64,000 nucleotides of DNA from Spinacia oleracea (Eukaryota; Streptophyta; Magnoliopsida; Caryophyllales; Amaranthaceae): assembly GCF_020520425.1 (NCBI RefSeq), contig NC_079487.1, forward strand, positions 105,620,141 through 105,684,140, in the 5' to 3' direction. A program made the position numbers and the translations under genes. Every line of letters begins with the position of its first letter. Position 1 is the stretch's first letter. This document shows positions 59,464 through 64,000 of the stretch, in pieces. The notes beneath the pieces are model-generated. The model made no database searches and was not told where the DNA came from. It saw only the letters and a list, made by a program, of their open reading frames with translations.

Positions 59464-59755
59464 TGTTTTTGTTTGTTGTGCTCTGTTTGATGCTACATTT
59501 GCGTGGAAAAACAGAGCAGAAGACGAAGAAAAAAAAAGAGGAGAGAGATTAGAGAACAGAGGGCTGTTTGGAAAGAGAAACGGGGAATTTAAAGGGGGGA
59601 GAAAAGTAGAGAGAGAAAGTGAGTGGGAGCTTTTTTTGTTCAGAATAGTGGAGTTTGAGGGTGGAGGGATGGGCGATGAGAGAGAAAGAGGAAGTGGAGA
59701 TGATTATTGTATTGGAGTGTGTGAGTTGAGATTTGAGGGTATTTAAGGCTTTATT
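59464..59755 (-). promoter_or_regulatory. Leader and promoter region of the ARM-repeat gene
   Basis: On the minus strand this is strongly CT-rich (GA-rich on the plus strand, for example GAGAGAGAAAGTGAGTGGGA at 59610-59629), as in many plant 5' leaders. A weak TATA-like TTAAATACC lies near 59740. No exact start site can be set. Confidence 0.4.
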
Positions 59756-60031
59756 TGGTTATTTAATGTTTAATTAATGTTTAATGTTTAGCTAGGTTGA
59801 CCATGTTTGTAAAAGTGTGTTTTTGGTGTGGCAATTGGTTTACTGGTTACAGCTTGTTTACGGAGTAGTTTCTAATTATAGTGGAAAAAGGAAGGAGGGA
59901 GTATGGGATTTACAAAAACTTATACGCACTACAAGTATATCAAGAATCAACGATTTTAGATATTTTTAATGATGGTATTAGCGAGCCTATGTATATGATG
60001 GTTCCATATAAGAACTATCCATGGTACATAT

Positions 60032-60397
60032 TAAAGATGGTCGTTGGATGTACTTAGTGTCAAACTTGCATGTCTTGGTTCTAAATGGGTTCAACTAATA
60101 CAAAAGCCTACTTGTTTTGTACTGAGTCGTGTCGTGACGAAAATATTAAAGGGGTAATCCAGTCACGCTCAAGCCCAGGTGCCCTCGTGCAGTGTTGTGT
60201 CGTATTGTGCATAGTTTCTTAATTTAAGTATTTAACATGTTTAAGTTCCCTTAATTTGAGTTTTTAGCATGTTTTGTCGGACCATACCTTGTCATTCCTT
60301 TTCAACAAAAAAATATATTGTGGCCCGGCACAATCCACATGCTTCGTATCCATACTGCGTCTTGCCTCTTCCCGACCTGGCCAAGTGTTGTCTTTAT
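60032..60397. other. Possible degraded MITE
   Basis: TAAAGATGGTCG at the left and, inverted, TAAAGACAACAC at the right suggest eroded terminal repeats like those of the element at 54585. No target duplication is readable. Positions 59756-60031 show nothing else. Confidence 0.25.
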
Positions 60398-60440
60398 AAG
60401 GGATATTAAAAAAAATGATTATATAAGGTCATATTTGGTA

Positions 60441-60792
60441 CTCCCTCCGTTTCATTTTGTTTTTCACAATGTTTGTTACGTGGGAGAATTTTTCCTTTTA
60501 TAAATTTACTATACTATCATTTTTTGTGCCAACTTTTAATTTTAATTGGTCTAATTTTTTCAACTCATTAAATTTCTTTACAATTTCCCAAATATGTCAA
60601 GTTAGCAATCTTTGTGTTTTTCCATTATTGGTTCATTTTGATAAATAAAATAATTTTATTGGTTGTTGTAATGATTAGTTGATTGAGGTTTTACTTGAGT
60701 TTATTTTTTAATAAAAAAGAAAAAGAATTTTTATTATACGTTAATAAACGTGCAAAAATTTAAACGTAACAAACAAAAAGAAACGGAGGGAG
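60441..60792. mobile_element. Stowaway MITE
   Basis: The ends CTCCCTCCGTTTCATTTTGT and (inverted) CTCCCTCCGTTTCTTTTTGT have TA on both sides (60439-60440 and 60793-60794). Confidence 0.9.
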
Positions 60793-61290
60793 TAATTAGC
60801 CGTTACTATGTATATAGATACTTGTAAGTTGTAATTGTATGATGTTACTTGATTATACTTCATGTTTAGCTTTTTCAAAATTAGGCTATGGAAATCCCTT
60901 CTCTGCCAAAATTCTCTTAATTAAACACCAAAACCGAAAATTTTAGAGAAGTTGGAGTAGTTTATCCATAATGAGATTTGAACAGTAAATATCATCATTG
61001 AAACTTTAATACTTCGCGTTATGTTGTTGTTTTTTGAGAGGATATATGTTTTCGTTCATACGGAATACTAAAATCGGCGAAGGTGTGTGTACATGTGTAC
61101 AACCAAGTACATTGTACACAATAACACAAATACGGAGTACAACTAATCATTAAGAAACTCATGCAAACAGAACAACAGATAGTCAAAATCAACTACGGAG
61201 TATAATCATTTCCTAAATCTTCCATTAAATGCTGATAATTGGAAAATTAGCAAGCGCAAATTTTATGAAATATTAATGGAGTATTCATTA
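60793..61290. other. Intergenic, no gene seen
   Basis: AT-rich sequence with no frame or repeat that I can support. Confidence 0.4.
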
Positions 61291-61295
61291 GAGGT

Positions 61296-62135
61296 TTTTT
61301 TTTTTTGACAGGCACTAAACAGATTACACTTATGAAATGTTAAAGAGACTAACCATACGATCCTGAGTAGGTCGTTCATGGGAGTCCTTAACATTTTCTC
61401 TAGAAATATGAAAAACATTGCATGATAGAAACTGCTTCCTACGGCCATTTAAAGCCCTTACACACCCAAAGTTATTTCGATGAGCTCTACTAGCTCTTAC
61501 AAGCTTTGAAGCTATACCATTACGAACTACAAGCATAGCCAGAGCTTTGGTCGATGGCCCTTAACTGTTGCCTTCACCTTGCGCGCCCACATTCTCCTTT
61601 CTCCTCGGGATGAAGCTTGGGTGATAAGCAATAACAAGAACCCTTAATCGGTGGAACTTGGAAGAGGACGAAAGAAACGGAAGGACATGAAGTTTACGAA
61701 CCGATTGAAACGACTTTGTGAGCAAGGGGATATGCTCACGAACAAACTCGACACTCTCAAGAACGAGCACCCAGAGTCTCCCAAAGAGACTCGTCTTAGT
61801 GAACATACTATGAACCCCCAAATTTTCTATTTGGGGAGAAGTCTTCAAATATGAATTTTTGATTGTAATGAGAGAACCTCTCACCGCGAACCTAAACTGG
61901 ACAACCGAACTTCGAGAATACAAGATTCTCCTTCCATAGTCACCCCTACAACCTTCTTTCTCCCTCTTTAGACCCATCATACTATCGTCCAAGGGAGTAT
62001 AAACACCAGGGACAAGTCCACTACCTAGGTTGACTGACTTTTTGATGACAACCAACTGGGAAAAACTTAAACCTAAAACCTCTACAATCCTCAGCAATGG
62101 ATATCCCACCATAGAAGAACAAACCATTAACCAAC
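61296..62135 (-). pseudogene. Unidentified retroposed reading frame with poly(A) tail
   Basis: On the minus strand an open frame (62127 to 61561, 188 codons) reads MVCSSMVGYPLLRIVEVLGL... It includes VPGVYTPLDDSMMGLKREKE, RRILYSRSSVVQFRFAVRGS and FVREHIPLLTKSFQSVRKL. After a stop, coding-like sequence continues (STKALAMLVVRNGIASKLV, ALNGRRKQFLSC) toward an A-run (T12 on the plus strand at 61296-61308). This looks like a LINE-type or processed insertion. Its 5' side is cut by the LTR-like start at 62136. I do not recognise the protein family. Confidence 0.4.
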
Positions 62136-62565
62136 TGTAACACCCCGGCCTCTAAATCACTTATTAAGGAATACTTAGCATCGGAATTACCATAATTAGG
62201 TCGGGACATTACCTGCCGTAACTCCCTCTTGGGAATTACAAGGCAACCATCAATCATAAGCTATTAAACTCCAAAATTAACATAATAATCCTTTTTAATT
62301 CCTTAATCAAAGTACGTAACTTAATCTCGAATCTTTACTGAAACTTGTTACAACTTAACAATAACTTAGGTGAACCTAGCTATAGTGAAAATCATCGCCA
62401 CTACTCGTTTTCGTTGTCCCCAGCAGTACCTAAAACAGAAAACAAAACGGTGAGCCGAAGACTCAGTAACGAGTTACCCTAGCATCGTAACATCATTTCA
62501 ATTCATTTTATTTAATAACACAGGGAGAATAGAATATAGTAAAACATTTAATAAATCATCATTTC

Positions 62566-62652
62566 AAAAGCATCATTTCGAAACATCATTTCAGTAATAT
62601 CATTTCAGGAACATTATTTCAGGAACATCATTTCAGGAACATTATTTCTTTA
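62566..62652 (+). repeat. Short tandem repeat, about 16 bp unit
   Basis: Units of the form CATCATTTCAGGAA recur five to six times, with ATCATTTC/ATTATTTC alternation, inside the putative LTR. Confidence 0.75.
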
Positions 62653-62708
62653 ACCTTTTTCCTTTTAACAGTATTATTCTGGTCGTCATGACTTTACAGG
62701 AAAACATG

Positions 62709-62931
62709 GTAGGACGTCTCCTACGAACAGGGGAAGCCAGTGCTTCATAACAGGGGGAGTCAATGCTCCATAACAGGGGAAGCCAGTGCTTCTTATCAGG
62801 GGGAACCTTGGTTCCATATCAGGGGAAGCCAGTGCTTCTTATCAGGGGGAACCTTGGTTCCATATCAGGGGAAGCCAATGCTTCTTATCAGGGGGAGCCT
62901 AAGCTCCATATCAGGGGAACTTGACCAGTTC
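62709..62931 (+). repeat. Tandem array of about ten short hairpins with different self-complementary stems
   Basis: Units of about 23-27 bases, most opening with CAGGGG, each hold a 5-6 bp stem and a 4-5 base loop: GTAGGA/TCCTAC, GAAGC/GCTTC (four times), GGAGT/GCTCC, GGAAC/GTTCC (twice), GGAGC/GCTCC and GAACT/AGTTC. When one side of a stem changes between units, the other changes to match. Confidence 0.85.
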
Positions 62932-64000
62932 TTACACTTTCCTTTATCATGTTTACATTTCTTTTACTGGAACATTAATCAGGAAAATCTCATTCATTCA
63001 GGGTGGTTCAATAAAATCATTAAATCTCGTTATTTCATAAAATCATTTCTTTCAGGAATAATAATTCATTAAATCAACACTTTGCATAAAGCTGCATTAT
63101 CATAAAACAATTCAATCAAATCATACTTGTAATCCCGCAAATCATAAAACAACATTATAAAACATCAATCGTTCCTAACATCATTCATAAATACATTTCG
63201 AATGGATTGCGGGTACTAGCAATAACCGTCACCTCAATTCCACGATTTGCTAAGCCTTTCGTTGGTTCGTTCTTCCTGAGCTCCGAGTCCGAATTCTTTC
63301 AAAATATTAACTTACTGAATTAATATTATGACGATAAATACTTAAAACTAATATTTTATAAATAATACATTTATAGATATTAATTTTAGAATAATTAATT
63401 TAATAAAAATATAATCTTTGAAAATATTATTAAACAACATTTCAATCAAAATATTTATATATTTCATAAAACGATTTACATGATTTAAATTTCATAAATT
63501 AACGAAAATATTATTTACACCAAAATTATAGTCAAAATATAAATCTGAATTTATCATTTAAATTTCATTTAAAACAAATAATAATTGATTAACATGAGTG
63601 CTTAAAGAGAATGGAGCTTACTTTAGGGTATTGGGCCAAGACAAGAGTTGGGCCTTATTGTGAAAAATAAAAGAACCAAGTTCCAATTACTGGAATTCGT
63701 TCTCTCCCTTTTTTTTTTTTAAACTGACGTGAAGAACAGGGGAGGGGCCGAGACAGGGGAACATGAAAGGGAGGAGGAGAGGAAGAAGGTGGCGGCTGGG
63801 ATCGGGTTTCTCGGTGTCGCTGGGTGGTACCGGAACCTCGCCTGGGAGGCGTCGGAGGTGGGGTGGTTCCGAGGCGGCGGAACAACAAGGGGAGGGGAGA
63901 GGAAGGTCGAACAAAGCAGGGGATGTTGAGGGTGTTTCTGGGCGGTTCTGGGCGGCGTCACGCCGGTTATTGGGGACGAAGGTGGATTCACATAGTGGAG

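Larger units (their letters stand above)
62136..64000 (+). mobile_element. Probable long LTR of a Ty3/Gypsy-type element, running off the window
   Basis: Begins TGTAACACCCCGGCCTCTAA, a start common to long plant Ty3/Gypsy LTRs. It has the characteristic GGTGAGCCGAAGACTCAGTA near 62450 and two internal tandem arrays. No gag-pol is visible before the window ends, so orientation and family are inferred from the terminus only. The G-rich stretch at 63720-63920 yields proline-rich or glycine-rich spurious frames, not genes. Confidence 0.5.

Noticed and set aside
58958..59490. Plus-strand frames opposite the ARM-repeat exon 1
   Set aside because: These are antisense shadows of the real minus-strand exon.
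62709..62931. CRISPR-like repeat array
   Set aside because: Units are palindromic throughout with no unique spacers, no cas genes, and the DNA is eukaryotic.
63655..63991. Proline-rich minus-strand frames at the window end
   Set aside because: Overlapping frames over GC-rich, low-complexity LTR-like DNA; no family resemblance.

Overview
This is a plant nuclear window, read from long introns with GT/AG borders, plant-type intron-exon structure and dense plant transposons. Three host genes are complete, with exons that join in frame: a PGAP1-type GPI inositol-deacylase (+, 18 exons, 25912-40001), a non-phosphorylating NADP-dependent glyceraldehyde-3-phosphate dehydrogenase, GAPN/ALDH11 (-, 9 exons, 40939-46274), and an ARM-repeat protein (-, 2 exons, 57304-59463). 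A fourth, small gene (-, 8552-8818) encodes a secreted six-cysteine hevein-like antimicrobial peptide. Such short peptides are best known from amaranths and relatives, so a Caryophyllales host (Amaranthaceae/Chenopodiaceae, spinach-, beet- or quinoa-like) is my inference; the sequence does not prove the species.

Layout. 1-6345: an apparent large foldback (Mutator-like) element holding an unidentified gene relic, a degraded hAT transposon (1236-4537) and a second Mutator-like element (5197-6127). 6642-7174: a near-palindromic MITE. 8552-8818: the hevein-like peptide. 9214-10600: Stowaway MITEs and LTR-like sequence. 10760-21060: a broken L1-type LINE used as a landing pad by two Copia elements, one hAT MITE and one Helitron. 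21117-25455: MITEs nested in MITEs and a PIF/Harbinger-like element containing a Helitron. 25912-46274: PGAP1 and GAPN, which converge with about 0.94 kb between their stop codons and carry MITEs in their introns. 46707-54888: a SINE with target duplications, Stowaways, hAT MITEs, Copia and LINE fragments. 57304-59463: the ARM-repeat gene. 60441-64000: a Stowaway, an unidentified poly(A)-tailed retroposed reading frame and the start of what looks like a long LTR.

The genes share no obvious pathway. PGAP1 remodels GPI anchors in the ER, GAPN makes cytosolic NADPH, the peptide is secreted for defence, and the ARM protein is likely a protein-interaction scaffold. I found no CRISPR array, operon or prokaryotic-type system. 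The most unusual structure is a tandem array of about ten short hairpins (62709-62931). Their stem sequences differ but stay self-complementary, a covariation-like pattern inside the putative LTR. The duplicated splice acceptor in PGAP1 intron 1 and the repeated nesting of transposons with readable target duplications also deserve a second look.
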